A stretch of 64,000 bases of DNA from Flavobacteriia bacterium (GTDB lineage Bacteria; Bacteroidota; Bacteroidia; Flavobacteriales_D; Crocinitomicaceae). Where the stretch lies: the NCBI GenBank assembly GCA_016183815.1, contig JACPDW010000010.1, positions 339,435 to 403,434 of the forward strand, read 5' to 3'. Every line of letters begins with the position of its first letter. The first letter of the stretch is position 1. Made by a program: the position numbers and the translations under genes. Under the pieces are notes generated by a model. The model had not been told where the DNA came from. It searched no databases and saw nothing but the letters and a program-made list of their open reading frames with translations. Positions 10,624-20,281 of the stretch are shown here, in pieces.

Positions 10624-12126
10624 ATGAAAGTTGCAATTATTGGTGCTGGTGTATCTGGATTATGTGCTGGAAGTTATCTTTTAAAAAATGGTTTTGATGT
10701 TGAAATTTTTGAAAAACATTCTATCCCTGGTGGATTATGTACTAATTGGAAAAAAGGAGATTACACAATAAATGGAAGCTTACATTACGTTATGGGAAGT
10801 GATATTGGTAGTTCTTTTTATAAAATGTGGAGTGAGATAATAGATATTAAAAAACTTCAATTTCATCATCACGATGAATGGTTAGAAATTGAGACAGAAA
10901 AGCACAAAAACAAGTACAATAATCATATATTTAAGTTATACACCAACATAAATAAGTTGGAAGAATATCTGCTAGATTTAGCTCCTGAAGATAAAAAAAC
11001 CATAAGGCATTTTATTCAACCAATTCGGCAGATGCAGAAATTTGATTTACCACCTGTAATGGACAAATTGCCCTTTTTTAGTTCTTTCTGGAGGGGAATA
11101 AAAATGATTAAGTATCTTGAATTTTTGTTTATTTTTCTAAAATATCGTAAAGAAAGCAATCTTACTTTAGCAAAAAAATTTAAAAACCCTTTTTTAAAGG
11201 AAAGTTTTGAATTATTATACGATGGAGATGAGGTTAATGTTATGGTTTTTCAAGTACCTCTCTCTATTTTTGACAGAAAGAGTGCTGGTTATCCGATTGG
11301 TGGTTCACAAGTTTTTTCAAACCTTTTAGAAAAATCATTCCTTGAAAGAGGAGGGAAAATACATTACAAAACACCTGTAAAAAAAATTATTGTTGAAAAT
11401 AGTCGTGCTAATGGAATTGAAGTAAGAAATAATGAAATTCATACCGCTGATATAGTTTTATCGTGTTGTGATTGGAAATTTTCATTATTTCATCTACTTG
11501 AAGGGAAGTTTACAAACGAAAAAATTATTAAAGCAAAAAATTTAGAAATTTTACCACTTTATTTTTCTATTATTCAAATAGCTTTCGGGGTTTCAAAATC
11601 TTTTGAATCTCTAGCACATTATTTTCGATTTCCCATTGAAAATCCAATTTTATCACCAGATGGAACAGTTTATACCCGTTTTGAAATACACAATTATTCT
11701 TACGATACAACTTTAGCCCCAAAAGGAAAAACACTTCTTGTTGTTAGTTTTTCTACTAATAAAGGTGAATATTGGATTAATAATAGGAAAAACAACAGAA
11801 AACAATATCGAGAAGACAAAGAAAATATTTTACAACAAGTTAAAATGGAGTTAGATAAAAAGCTTGCTATTATAGAATTTATTGAAATGATTGATGTTGC
11901 AACTCCAGCAACCTATTTCAGATATACATATAATTGGAATGGAAGTATCCAAGGTTGGATGCCGGGCATTAACCCTCTTCAAAAAAAACCGAGTAATTAT
12001 ACTATAGACGGGCTAAAAAATTTTTACATGGCTTCACATTGGAATCAACCTGGAGGTGGAGTGCCTGTAGCTGTTTCAAGTGCGAGAGAAGTTTGTCAAA
12101 TGATAAGTAAAAATCATAAATTTTAA
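10624..12126 (+). CDS. NAD(P)/FAD-dependent oxidoreductase, carotenoid isomerase/desaturase-like
   Basis: A 500-residue flavoprotein with GAGVSG at residues 7-12, an acidic strand end EIFEKH, a PGGLCTNW motif, and the C-terminal YMASHWNQPGGGVPVA flavin-contact segment typical of the CrtI/CrtISO superfamily. It is transcribed divergently from the MMPL fusion across a 78-bp gap. A perfect 14-bp palindrome (TCTATTTTAATAGA, 10610-10623) abuts its ATG. It is a second, distinct flavoenzyme beside the one at 5180-6730, so the cluster probably performs two redox steps on the same chain (inference). Its stop overlaps the convergent yhhQ-like gene. Confidence 0.85.
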   Translation: MKVAIIGAGVSGLCAGSYLLKNGFDVEIFEKHSIPGGLCTNWKKGDYTINGSLHYVMGSDIGSSFYKMWSEIIDIKKLQFHHHDEWLEIETEKHKNKYNNHIFKLYTNINKLEEYLLDLAPEDKKTIRHFIQPIRQMQKFDLPPVMDKLPFFSSFWRGIKMIKYLEFLFIFLKYRKESNLTLAKKFKNPFLKESFELLYDGDEVNVMVFQVPLSIFDRKSAGYPIGGSQVFSNLLEKSFLERGGKIHYKTPVKKIIVENSRANGIEVRNNEIHTADIVLSCCDWKFSLFHLLEGKFTNEKIIKAKNLEILPLYFSIIQIAFGVSKSFESLAHYFRFPIENPILSPDGTVYTRFEIHNYSYDTTLAPKGKTLLVVSFSTNKGEYWINNRKNNRKQYREDKENILQQVKMELDKKLAIIEFIEMIDVATPATYFRYTYNWNGSIQGWMPGINPLQKKPSNYTIDGLKNFYMASHWNQPGGGVPVAVSSAREVCQMISKNHKF

Positions 12127-12788
12127 ACACTATTGACAATTGTAGAGTTTATAAAATATTTTCTTAAAATATATTGTCCTAAATAAATAAAAGGAGTAAG
12201 AGACAAAGCGAGCAATAATTTAAACATGTAACCCATACTTGCGTTTTCAACAAATTGATTCCATTTCCATATTCCTGGTATAACAAAAGCTATAAATTGA
12301 ACAATAAACGTGTCAAACAATTGACTAAGCAAAGTGCTTCCTGTTGCTCTTAGCCAAATCATTTTTGAACCAGTTAATTTTTTAAAAAGAATAAAAAGAT
12401 GAACATCTATGAGTTGTGAAACAATAAAAGCTACAACACTACCAAATATTATCCATTGAGATTGAATGAAGACTGCTGAAAATTGACTATCATTTACTGG
12501 AGAATTAGAAACAGAATGTAATGAATTGGCAATAAAAAGCACAACAAAAGTAAAAAGAATGCAAAAGACTGTAATAAACGAAAGTCTTTGAACTGCTTTT
12601 TTCCCATAAAATTCATTGAGCAAATCCGTTAGAAGAAAAACAATAGGCCAAAGGATAATACCTAAACTTTGAACAAATACTCCAAAAAAAGAAATTAATT
12701 TTCCTCCAATTAATTCAGCTAAAACAGCATTAGTAATAAAAATAGCGGAAAGAAAAATAAAAGCATTATTTCGTTTGTTTTCTTTCAT
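12123..12788 (-). CDS. yhhQ: Queuosine precursor transporter, YhhQ/VUT family
   Basis: A 221-residue inner-membrane protein with about six hydrophobic segments. It has the family pattern NAVLAELIGGKLI near the N-terminus, LTDLLNEFYGKKA near residue 55 and a late FDTFIVQFIAF segment, matching the YhhQ (DUF165, vitamin uptake transporter) family that imports 7-deazaguanine precursors of queuosine. It overlaps the convergent FAD oxidoreductase at the stop codons. It lies 37 bp downstream of hppD on the same strand and may share its transcript, although the functions are unrelated. Confidence 0.9.
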   Translation of the reverse strand: MKENKRNNAFIFLSAIFITNAVLAELIGGKLISFFGVFVQSLGIILWPIVFLLTDLLNEFYGKKAVQRLSFITVFCILFTFVVLFIANSLHSVSNSPVNDSQFSAVFIQSQWIIFGSVVAFIVSQLIDVHLFILFKKLTGSKMIWLRATGSTLLSQLFDTFIVQFIAFVIPGIWKWNQFVENASMGYMFKLLLALSLTPFIYLGQYILRKYFINSTIVNSV

Positions 12789-12825
12789 TAATTATACATT
12801 ATTTGCTTGAAGTAATAAATAGAAT

Positions 12826-13986
12826 TTACAAAGTACCTCGTTTTTCTTGTTCTCTTTCAATACTTTCAAATAATGCTTTAAAATTTCCAGCTCCAAAACC
12901 TTTTGCACCCATTCTTTGTATTATTTCATAAAAGAGTGTAGGTCTATCTTCTACAGGCTTAGTGAATATTTGTAATAAATAGCCCTCCTCATCAGCATCA
13001 ATTAAAATTCCTAATTTTTGTAATTCTACAATAGGTTCTTTTAACATTGCAAAGTGATCACCCAATCTTTTCGGAATTTCATCGTAATAGGCTTGTGGTG
13101 GTGTGCTTAAAAATTCCACTCCTCGAGCTCTTAATTGGCTAACTGTTTCAATAATGTTGTCCGTAGCTACTGCTAAGTGTTGAACTCCTGGACCTTCATA
13201 AAAATCTAAATATTCTTCAATTTGAGATCTTTTTTTACCTTTTGCGGGTTCATTGATGGGGAATTTTATTCTTCCATTTCCATTAGACATGACTTTAGAC
13301 ATCAAAGCAGAATATTCAGTGTGAATTTGTTTGTCATCAAACGATAAAAAATTAACAAAACCCATTACTTCTTCGTACCAATTCACCCAAGTATTCATTT
13401 CACCCCAACCGACATTTCCAACCATGTGATCTATAAATTTTAAACCAACAGGGCTTGGATTATAATCAGAATCCCACTTTTCAAAACCAGGTAAAAATTC
13501 ACCGTTATAATTTTTTCTTTCTACAAAAAGATGAATTGTTTCGCCATAGGTATATATTCCTGATTTAACAACACTTCCATGTTCATCTTTTTCTAAAGTA
13601 GGTTTAAGGTAAGATTTTGCACCTCTTTTAGTTGTTTCTTCCCATGCTTTTGTTGCATCATCAACCCATAGAGCAATTACTTTTACACCATCTCCATGTT
13701 TTTTTACATGTTCTGCAACTTCAGAGTTAGAGTTTAGAGCCGTTGTAAAAACCAATCTAATTTTATCTTGTTTGACCACATAAGAAGCTCTATCTTTTAA
13801 TCCAGTTTCCAGTCCAGCATAAGCCAAAGATTGATAACCAAAAGCTGTTTTATAGTAATGAGCTACTTGTTTAGCATTTCCTACATAAAACTCAACATAG
13901 TCTGTTCCTAAAAGTGGTAAAAAATCTTGAGCTCCTTCAAAGATTTTCTCTAAACCATATTCAACATTTTTAATTTCTTTTGCCAT
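12826..13986 (-). CDS. hppD: 4-hydroxyphenylpyruvate dioxygenase
   Basis: A 386-residue non-haem Fe(II) dioxygenase converting 4-hydroxyphenylpyruvate to homogentisate (EC 1.13.11.27), the second step of tyrosine degradation. It contains two vicinal-oxygen-chelate halves. The iron ligands are visible in FIDHMVGNV (His near 187), GVQHLAVATD (His near 270) and LFYEIIQRMG (Glu near 353). The C-terminal KGFGAGNFKALFESIEREQ is the usual substrate-gating helix. Length is normal. hmgA, the next enzyme, is encoded upstream on the same strand, with a truncated nuclease gene in between. Confidence 0.96.
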   Translation of the reverse strand: MAKEIKNVEYGLEKIFEGAQDFLPLLGTDYVEFYVGNAKQVAHYYKTAFGYQSLAYAGLETGLKDRASYVVKQDKIRLVFTTALNSNSEVAEHVKKHGDGVKVIALWVDDATKAWEETTKRGAKSYLKPTLEKDEHGSVVKSGIYTYGETIHLFVERKNYNGEFLPGFEKWDSDYNPSPVGLKFIDHMVGNVGWGEMNTWVNWYEEVMGFVNFLSFDDKQIHTEYSALMSKVMSNGNGRIKFPINEPAKGKKRSQIEEYLDFYEGPGVQHLAVATDNIIETVSQLRARGVEFLSTPPQAYYDEIPKRLGDHFAMLKEPIVELQKLGILIDADEEGYLLQIFTKPVEDRPTLFYEIIQRMGAKGFGAGNFKALFESIEREQEKRGTL

Positions 13987-14025
13987 AATTTTTATGTTTA
14001 AATTTTTATTTCTTCTATTAATTTT

Positions 14026-14550
14026 TTATTCTTTCTCTAGTTGCTTTTTATCTTTACTTAATGCTAAACGATGAAAAAGCATACTTTTCATTTGACGTTT
14101 TAGTTCTCGTACGCTCCAATTTTCGTTTTCACTTTGTTTCACATAAAAACTGATTTCAAGTTCATTGTTTGATTTCAGGATTTCAACATAATGAGACCAA
14201 CTTAAAATGTGAGACGGTGTTTCATTTTTTTCAAATTGTTCAGACAGTGTCTGGATTTTTGAGAATCGAAGGTAAAATTGCCTGATTTGAAACACATTAG
14301 ACCTGCTAAATCCCTTTCCATAGAGTTTTGTTAAGTCTGTTGAAAGTTGATCTAAAAGATTACTTCCATATTCAGCTTTTTCCTTTCCACCCTGTTCAAA
14401 TTCAACAATATGCCTACCAATCAACCAATAAGTTTGAACCAAAATCGTATTTATTGAATGAGCAACTTGTTCTCTACCTTTTAAAAGCAAATTGCCTATT
14501 TCGTTAATTAAACCTGTATAATTTGATTGTTTGACGCTCATTTGAAACAT
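14026..14550 (-). pseudogene. Truncated DUF1016/YhcG-type PDDEXK nuclease, N-terminal domain only
   Basis: This 174-residue reading frame matches the N-terminal DUF1016 domain: NTILVQTYWLIGRHIVEFEQ, GFSRSNVFQIRQFY, LSWSHYVEILK and ENWSVRELKRQMKS. It stops soon after LALSKD, where full-length relatives (about 340-380 residues) continue into the PDDEXK nuclease domain. That catalytic half is absent; hppD starts 39 bp downstream. The start could be ATG 14550 or ATG 14541. It is most simply a remnant of a mobile accessory gene. A stand-alone N-terminal domain protein is less likely but not excluded, because the frame itself is intact. Confidence 0.75.
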
Positions 14551-14730
14551 TAATATAAACGTAATTTGCTTTTAAAACTTTCACTAAAGCAATTTCTACG
14601 TTATTTATTTCATTACTCATAATTTTATAAAATTACATTTTCAGAATATTTCGGGTTTTCACTCATTACTAAAAACTAAAACTATCATATTTTCATTATC
14701 TCATTAATTCATTAACCATTAGCTAATTAA

Positions 14731-15888
14731 TTACTCCACCCACGATTTATAATACTCCCCATCATCTATTCTCATGGCATCTTCAGTAACCAACAGAGCT
14801 TTGAAGGTGTCAATCATAACGGCTAATTCAAGCGTTTCTTTTTCACCGATACTTCTTTCGTATGCACCTGGTGCTGGCCCATGAGGAATCCCTTTAGGGT
14901 GTAAAGTGATGTGACCAGGTTTAATGTTGTTTCTACTCATAAAATCACCGTCAACATAATACAAAACTTCTTCACTATCCACATTACTATGGTTGTATGG
15001 AGCTGGAATGGCTTGAGGATGGTAATCATATAATCTTGGTACAAAAGAACAAATTACAAAAGTGTTTGTTTCAAAAGTTTGGTGCACAGGAGGGGGTTGA
15101 TGCACCCTTCCGGTGATTGGTTCGAAGTTGTGTATGCTGAATCCATAAGGGAAATTGTAACCATCCCAACCGACTACATCAAATGGATGAGTTGCATATA
15201 TTAATTCATGAATCATTCCATCTTTCTTAATTTTTATAAGAAAATCTCCTTTTTCATCATATGTTTCTAGTTTACTAGGCAACTTTAAATCTCGTTCACA
15301 AAATGGAGAGTGTTCTAATAATTGTCCTGATGAACTTTTATATCTTTTAGGAGTATAAATCGGAGCAAACGATTCGACAAAAAGTAATCTGTTGTCTTCA
15401 GAATCAAAATCCATTTGATAAATCATGCCTCTAGGTATTACAAGATAATCCCCATATTCAAAGGGAATATTTCCTAGGAAAGTGCGTAATACCCCTTTGC
15501 CTTTATGAACAAAAATTAATTCATCGGCATCAGCATTTTTATAAAAATAAGAGCGTAAAGATTTTTTTGGAGCAGACAAGCCAATCAAACAATCGGAATT
15601 GATTAACATTATTTTTCTACTTTTTAAAAAATCGTCTTCAGCTTGAACATCAAAACCTTTTAAAAGTAAAGATTTAATATTATTTTCAATTGAAATTTTT
15701 GGTTTAACAGAATACGAATTTAATATTTCTTTAACTTGAGTAGGACGATGAACATGATACATTAATGTGGAATGGCTATTAAACCCCTCTGCACCAAACA
15801 ATTGTTCGTAATAAATTCCTCCTTTTGGATTTGGAAATACGATGTGTCTTTTATGAGGTATTTCTCCTAATTTATGATATATGGGCAT
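14731..15888 (-). CDS. hmgA: Homogentisate 1,2-dioxygenase
   Basis: A 385-residue cupin-fold ring-cleavage dioxygenase converting homogentisate to maleylacetoacetate (EC 1.13.11.5). The N-terminus (YHKLGEIPHKRHIVF, GAEGFNSHSTLMYH) and C-terminus (HPKGIPHGPAPG) are typical of the family. Likely iron ligands are the His in YNHSN, the Glu in SEEV and the His in IPHGP. It lies upstream of hppD on the same strand, so both homogentisate steps are coded here; fumarylacetoacetase is not in the window. A clean TATCTTTG box sits 20 bp before the ATG. Confidence 0.95.
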   Translation of the reverse strand: MPIYHKLGEIPHKRHIVFPNPKGGIYYEQLFGAEGFNSHSTLMYHVHRPTQVKEILNSYSVKPKISIENNIKSLLLKGFDVQAEDDFLKSRKIMLINSDCLIGLSAPKKSLRSYFYKNADADELIFVHKGKGVLRTFLGNIPFEYGDYLVIPRGMIYQMDFDSEDNRLLFVESFAPIYTPKRYKSSSGQLLEHSPFCERDLKLPSKLETYDEKGDFLIKIKKDGMIHELIYATHPFDVVGWDGYNFPYGFSIHNFEPITGRVHQPPPVHQTFETNTFVICSFVPRLYDYHPQAIPAPYNHSNVDSEEVLYYVDGDFMSRNNIKPGHITLHPKGIPHGPAPGAYERSIGEKETLELAVMIDTFKALLVTEDAMRIDDGEYYKSWVE

Positions 15889-15907
15889 TTCTTGTTTTAT
15901 TTATTGG

Positions 15908-15915
15908 CAAAGATA
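15908..15915 (-). promoter_or_regulatory. Candidate -7 box of the hmgA promoter
   Basis: TATCTTTG on the minus strand matches the Bacteroidota TAnnTTTG consensus exactly and ends 20 bp before the hmgA ATG. A TTG lies 15 bp further upstream (15931-15933), somewhat closer than the usual 19-20 bp. Confidence 0.55.
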
Positions 15916-15968
15916 AAAAAAATACTAAATCAATTTAAACTCAAAATTAGAATAATCAATAGAATTTT

Positions 15969-17768
15969 TTATTTTTTCTTCAAAGTGGGAAATAGATTAT
16001 ATTTTAAAATCAAAGACATATTTTTCAACGAGATATTTTTTTTATTTGGATTCCATATATAAAAACTATATTCTTTTTGATTTTGTAGGTAAAAGGAAAC
16101 AGAGTCTTTGTTAAATAACTCTATAGCTTGATAGTTAATGGCATCACTATCTGTACAAACAGCAAATACATTTTTAGTTTTTGTTTTAGAAAGGGTAAAA
16201 TGAACTTTTCTATCATAAATATTTTTTAAAAAACTCATGAGATTAATAAACTCTTTGTTAGAATTAACATTTTTATCTTTGAATAACTCTTCCTTTTTTT
16301 CAATTAATTTTACTTCATTATTGAGTTGTTTTTGAAAAATTGTAATTCCATAAATTTCAAATCCATTTGAAGACTTAAAAGTCGCAACAACAGGAAATGA
16401 ATTAATTTTAAGTAAATGATTGATATTTATTCCTCCTTCTAAAGGGCTGAAATGAGAGTCATAAATAAATACATCTCCCACTTTAATATCATCAATTAAA
16501 TTGTTGTTTACATTAATATAAGGAAAAGAAACAAAGCGTTTTTGATTGATTAAAGGGTTGACTTTAAATAAAAAAGGAATCAATGGATGGTGATAATAAA
16601 TTTTATTGTATTGAGAATTTTTTTTAAGAAATTGAACCGATTCTATTATTCTTGAATCAAAGTCGCTTGCTATTATTGGAAATTTTTTATTTTTAAACAA
16701 AAAGAACACAGGAATCAAAACAAAAAGAACAAGAAGAGTATTTTTTATCAAAAAATTTGATTTAAAAAAATCCACTTTAAGTTTACTCAAAAAAATTAAA
16801 TTACACAAGACAAACAAGGGCATCCCTTGTGTTGCAATTCGAGTTAAACCCATCGAACCATTTTTTCCCATGGCCCAAAAATAAGAATGTGAGATAAGTA
16901 CCCCGATAAAAAATAAAAAAGAGAAAAAATATAAAACTTTTTCATCTATACTGCATTTTGAATAAATTTTATGGAAAAAAATGACTACAAAACAAAATAA
17001 AAACAAACCTTGATTACCAAGATAATTTTTATAGGATAAAAAGTAATGATGCCAAGTCCCATGACCATAAATGTTGTTATTAAAGCGATAGGGATTTTCA
17101 GTAAAATACCACCAAAATCCATTATAAAACAAGCCACCAAGTAGGGAATAAATTAGAAAACCTAAAAGTAATAAAGGAATGAACTTGTATTTTTTATGAA
17201 ATAATAGAAGTAAAGTAGCTAATACCACAACTAACTGACCTTCACTCCTTAAAAAAGGTGTAAACGAAATACAAGCTGCAAACATTAAAAATTTATTATT
17301 GATATATAAATAGGCATTTATAATTAAAAAAAGATTAAAAAGAGTTTCGGTTAAACCACTAAAAACTGTTTCGTTGTAGTCTTTTGTTAATGCTAAAAAA
17401 AATGGAAATAAAATTATCAGATAACTTTTTACGTTAGATTTTTTAAAAATTAGAAAAGCAAAAAAACAGTTTAATAAAAAAACCAAAAGTTGAAAAACAA
17501 ACATTCCATTAAATCCAAACTGAGAAAAAGGACTACTAAGCAAAATAAATAATGGTTTTCCCCAGTGATGAAAAAAAAGGTTTGAATCGTGCCATGATGC
17601 TTGAGAAATAAAAAAATGCATTATTCCATCACCAACATCAGGAGGTAATTCTTGATTTATGTAGATATTAACATACCAAAGCAAGCAGATTAATACTGAA
17701 AATAGATATAAATAGGAATTTTTTAATAAAATTTTATCCTTTGCACTTTTTTGTATTTGTGAAAACAT
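15969..17768 (-). CDS. Multi-pass membrane protein, GT-C glycosyltransferase-like
   Basis: A 599-residue protein with about ten hydrophobic helices in residues 15-350 and a soluble C-terminal third. An acidic first loop (PPDVGDGIMHFF, residues about 40-52) after the first helix is the layout of GT-C fold lipid-linked-sugar glycosyltransferases, where the catalytic Asp sits in that loop. No closer family is recognised. It lies 36 bp downstream of a second protein of similar layout, and they probably form a pair. The role is likely in glycan assembly at the periplasmic face (inference). Confidence 0.6.
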   Translation of the reverse strand: MFSQIQKSAKDKILLKNSYLYLFSVLICLLWYVNIYINQELPPDVGDGIMHFFISQASWHDSNLFFHHWGKPLFILLSSPFSQFGFNGMFVFQLLVFLLNCFFAFLIFKKSNVKSYLIILFPFFLALTKDYNETVFSGLTETLFNLFLIINAYLYINNKFLMFAACISFTPFLRSEGQLVVVLATLLLLFHKKYKFIPLLLLGFLIYSLLGGLFYNGFWWYFTENPYRFNNNIYGHGTWHHYFLSYKNYLGNQGLFLFCFVVIFFHKIYSKCSIDEKVLYFFSFLFFIGVLISHSYFWAMGKNGSMGLTRIATQGMPLFVLCNLIFLSKLKVDFFKSNFLIKNTLLVLFVLIPVFFLFKNKKFPIIASDFDSRIIESVQFLKKNSQYNKIYYHHPLIPFLFKVNPLINQKRFVSFPYINVNNNLIDDIKVGDVFIYDSHFSPLEGGININHLLKINSFPVVATFKSSNGFEIYGITIFQKQLNNEVKLIEKKEELFKDKNVNSNKEFINLMSFLKNIYDRKVHFTLSKTKTKNVFAVCTDSDAINYQAIELFNKDSVSFYLQNQKEYSFYIWNPNKKNISLKNMSLILKYNLFPTLKKK

Positions 17769-17804
17769 AGCAGTAAAGATAACTACTCAAAATAAATCAG
17801 TAAT

Positions 17805-19589
17805 TTATTTTAATTGGTAAAATAAAATTTTTGTGTTTTTTAATTTCACTTTCAAATGATCAGGATTCCAAAGATAAATTTTTAAGTAGTTGTCATTATA
17901 ATTAAATTTTATACCTGGATTAGGAAAATAAATTGATTTGTCTTGAATAGAATTTCCATAATACCAACGTAAATTTATACAATCATATCTTTCAACAACA
18001 TGTTGCTTGTTTTCAGTAGAAATTACTAAATTCATGGTGTTTATAGTTCCTAAAACTGTTAATAATCCTTCTAAAGTTAATTGGATAGGATATTTTTTCA
18101 GAGTAGAATCAATTTGTCCATCAAAGAATAAAATAAACTCATCATTTATGGTCTTGTCTTCAAAAATTGAATCAAAAATTAATTCTTTTTTAAAAGGGAC
18201 TTTCCTTCTAAAGGCAACGTGATTACTTTCAACATGATATGCGATTTCTTTATAGTATTTTAAATTTTTTTTTGGAAAAAGCATAGATTTTTTTGTGATT
18301 ACAAAATCTGTATATGGGCTTAAAAATTTCTGACTTTTTGCTATATGTTTATGGTGTTCATTGCTTTTTTCTAAAGAAGAATAAGTAAGTCCTTGAATTG
18401 GATAAACAGATAGTGCTTCGTCGGATTTAATTTGCTTGCGAACCTTTGAATAAAAATCTTTTGACATTCTATCTTCAGGTGAAAAAATTGAAGTAGTTAA
18501 ATTTAAATTAATAAACAAACTCAATGGAAAAAACAAAAACAAGTAATGATAAAATTGTTTAGAAAAAGTTTCGAAGAAAATGGATATTAAAAAAAATGAA
18601 ATTGGAATTAAATACATCCCAGCCCTATCTTCAGGATAATTTATTCCTAAAATTTTTGCAAAAGAATATATCATTAATACATTTCCTAAAAGCAAATACA
18701 AAAATAAGGCAATGGGTTTTTGAATTATTTTTGAAAAAGTCTCCTTTCTATATTTTAAATAGATTAAGAAAATCATTAGCATTCCAGCAATATAAAATAC
18801 GTATTTTAACCAGTAAAAATCTATAAACAATACATTTTTACTTAAAGATTTTAAGGTTACTTTCCAAAAACCATTTAAACTACCATAATAAAGGGCTCCT
18901 GCTTCTTTTAAATCAAAGGAAAATAATAAAAAAGGGACAATTCCAAGAATTAATAAAAATAAAATCCCATAAAATTTAAAAGAATAAACAAGGGATTTAT
19001 TGGAAATAAAAAAAAGAAAGAACCCAAAAGCAAAAGCAATGAGTAAAATTGAGCTTGAGACATAAATTAAATTTGAAGCTAGGGTTAAAATTAATAAAAC
19101 TGCCATCCAAAAAAAAGAACTTAATTTTTTTGAGTGGATAAATTGTAATAAAAAATAAATTGCCCATATAAAACATGTTATTGCAGTAGCGTATCCCCTA
19201 GTATAACTAAAATAATCTAAAATCCATGGAATAGAAATTAAACCAATAAATAATAACACTTTGTTGATATTATCTTTTAATGTCAAATTGCATAATCTCC
19301 ATATCCCAATTGCATAAAAAAGAAATGAAATAACGCTTAATAATCTAAAATTGAAATAGTTTTCGCCAAAACAAACAAACATAAATCTGCCCCAATAACT
19401 ATTGATAAAATGATTATTGGCATCTAAAACAATATCGTTTCCAATTATTTTACCAGTTTCAATGTAATGAATAAAAGTAGCTACTTCATCGTGAAGGGGT
19501 TCTAAATAGAAGGCTCTTAATAGAACATAAATAAACAAAAAACAGACATAAAGTATTAAAAAAATGTTTAGCTTTTTAAACGCTTTCAT
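17805..19589 (-). CDS. Multi-pass membrane protein, GT-C/GT39-like glycosyltransferase
   Basis: A 594-residue protein with an N-terminal helix, then the loop motif [11 protein letters not shown] (residues about 30-40) carrying the DE pair usual for GT39-type transferases. About ten membrane segments follow (to about residue 360), then a soluble C-terminal domain. Its ATG overlaps the scoA stop (ATGA), so it is translationally coupled to scoA although the functions look unrelated. Donor and acceptor cannot be told from the sequence. Confidence 0.65.
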   Translation of the reverse strand: MKAFKKLNIFLILYVCFLFIYVLLRAFYLEPLHDEVATFIHYIETGKIIGNDIVLDANNHFINSYWGRFMFVCFGENYFNFRLLSVISFLFYAIGIWRLCNLTLKDNINKVLLFIGLISIPWILDYFSYTRGYATAITCFIWAIYFLLQFIHSKKLSSFFWMAVLLILTLASNLIYVSSSILLIAFAFGFFLFFISNKSLVYSFKFYGILFLLILGIVPFLLFSFDLKEAGALYYGSLNGFWKVTLKSLSKNVLFIDFYWLKYVFYIAGMLMIFLIYLKYRKETFSKIIQKPIALFLYLLLGNVLMIYSFAKILGINYPEDRAGMYLIPISFFLISIFFETFSKQFYHYLFLFFPLSLFINLNLTTSIFSPEDRMSKDFYSKVRKQIKSDEALSVYPIQGLTYSSLEKSNEHHKHIAKSQKFLSPYTDFVITKKSMLFPKKNLKYYKEIAYHVESNHVAFRRKVPFKKELIFDSIFEDKTINDEFILFFDGQIDSTLKKYPIQLTLEGLLTVLGTINTMNLVISTENKQHVVERYDCINLRWYYGNSIQDKSIYFPNPGIKFNYNDNYLKIYLWNPDHLKVKLKNTKILFYQLK

Positions 19590-20281
19590 TTTTGTCTAAC
19601 TGTTCTTTGTTCAATGCGTTTTTCAAATTTTTCACCTTGAAATATTCTTTGAACAAAAATACCAGGTGTATGAATAAAATTAGGGTCTAATTCTCCAGCA
19701 GGAACAAGTTCCTCTACCTCAGCAATGGTTATTTTACCTGCCATAGCCATCATTGGATTAAAATTTCTTGCAGTGCCTTTAAAGATTAAATTTCCTTCTG
19801 TGTCTCCTTTCCAAGCTTTTACAATTGCAAAATCTGCGTATAAAGCTTCTTCTAAAATATGTGGCTTTCCGTTAAAAATTCGCACTTCTTTACCTTCTGC
19901 TACTTCAGTGCCATATCCAGCAGGAGTGAAAAATGCTGGTATTCCAGCTCCACCAGCTCTACATCTTTCAGCTAAAGATCCTTGTGGAATAAGTTCAACT
20001 TCCAACTCTCCAGACAACATTTGTCTTTCAAACTCATCATTTTCACCCACATAAGAGCTAATCATTTTTTTTATTTGTTTGGTTTGCAACAATAAACCTA
20101 AACCAAAGTCATCTACTCCTGCATTGTTAGAAATACAAGTAAGATTTTTAACTCCTAATTTTACTAAATGAGCAATGGAATTTTCTGGTATTCCACATAG
20201 TCCAAAGCCACCTAACATGATAGTCATTCCATGAGAAACACCTTTAAGTGCTTGTTCTACATTTTTTACTACTTTATTCAT
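19586..20281 (-). CDS. scoA: 3-oxoacid CoA-transferase subunit A
   Basis: A 231-residue alpha subunit of succinyl-CoA:3-ketoacid CoA transferase (EC 2.8.3.5), which activates acetoacetate for ketone-body and ketogenic amino-acid use. The CoA-transferase glycine motif [13 protein letters not shown] is at residues about 24-36. [16 protein letters not shown] and [19 protein letters not shown] are diagnostic. The catalytic Glu is on subunit B, which is not adjacent. The ATG follows the PBP1A stop codon with no gap, so the two are coupled. Acetoacetate is also an end product of the hppD/hmgA route coded a few kb away. Confidence 0.93.
   Translation of the reverse strand: MNKVVKNVEQALKGVSHGMTIMLGGFGLCGIPENSIAHLVKLGVKNLTCISNNAGVDDFGLGLLLQTKQIKKMISSYVGENDEFERQMLSGELEVELIPQGSLAERCRAGGAGIPAFFTPAGYGTEVAEGKEVRIFNGKPHILEEALYADFAIVKAWKGDTEGNLIFKGTARNFNPMMAMAGKITIAEVEELVPAGELDPNFIHTPGIFVQRIFQGEKFEKRIEQRTVRQK

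Noticed and set aside
14563..14620. Minus-strand frame of 38 codons starting at ATG 14620 (MSNEINNVEIAL)
   Set aside because: It is too short and runs into the truncated YhcG gene; it could be a scrap of another accessory gene but nothing supports expression.
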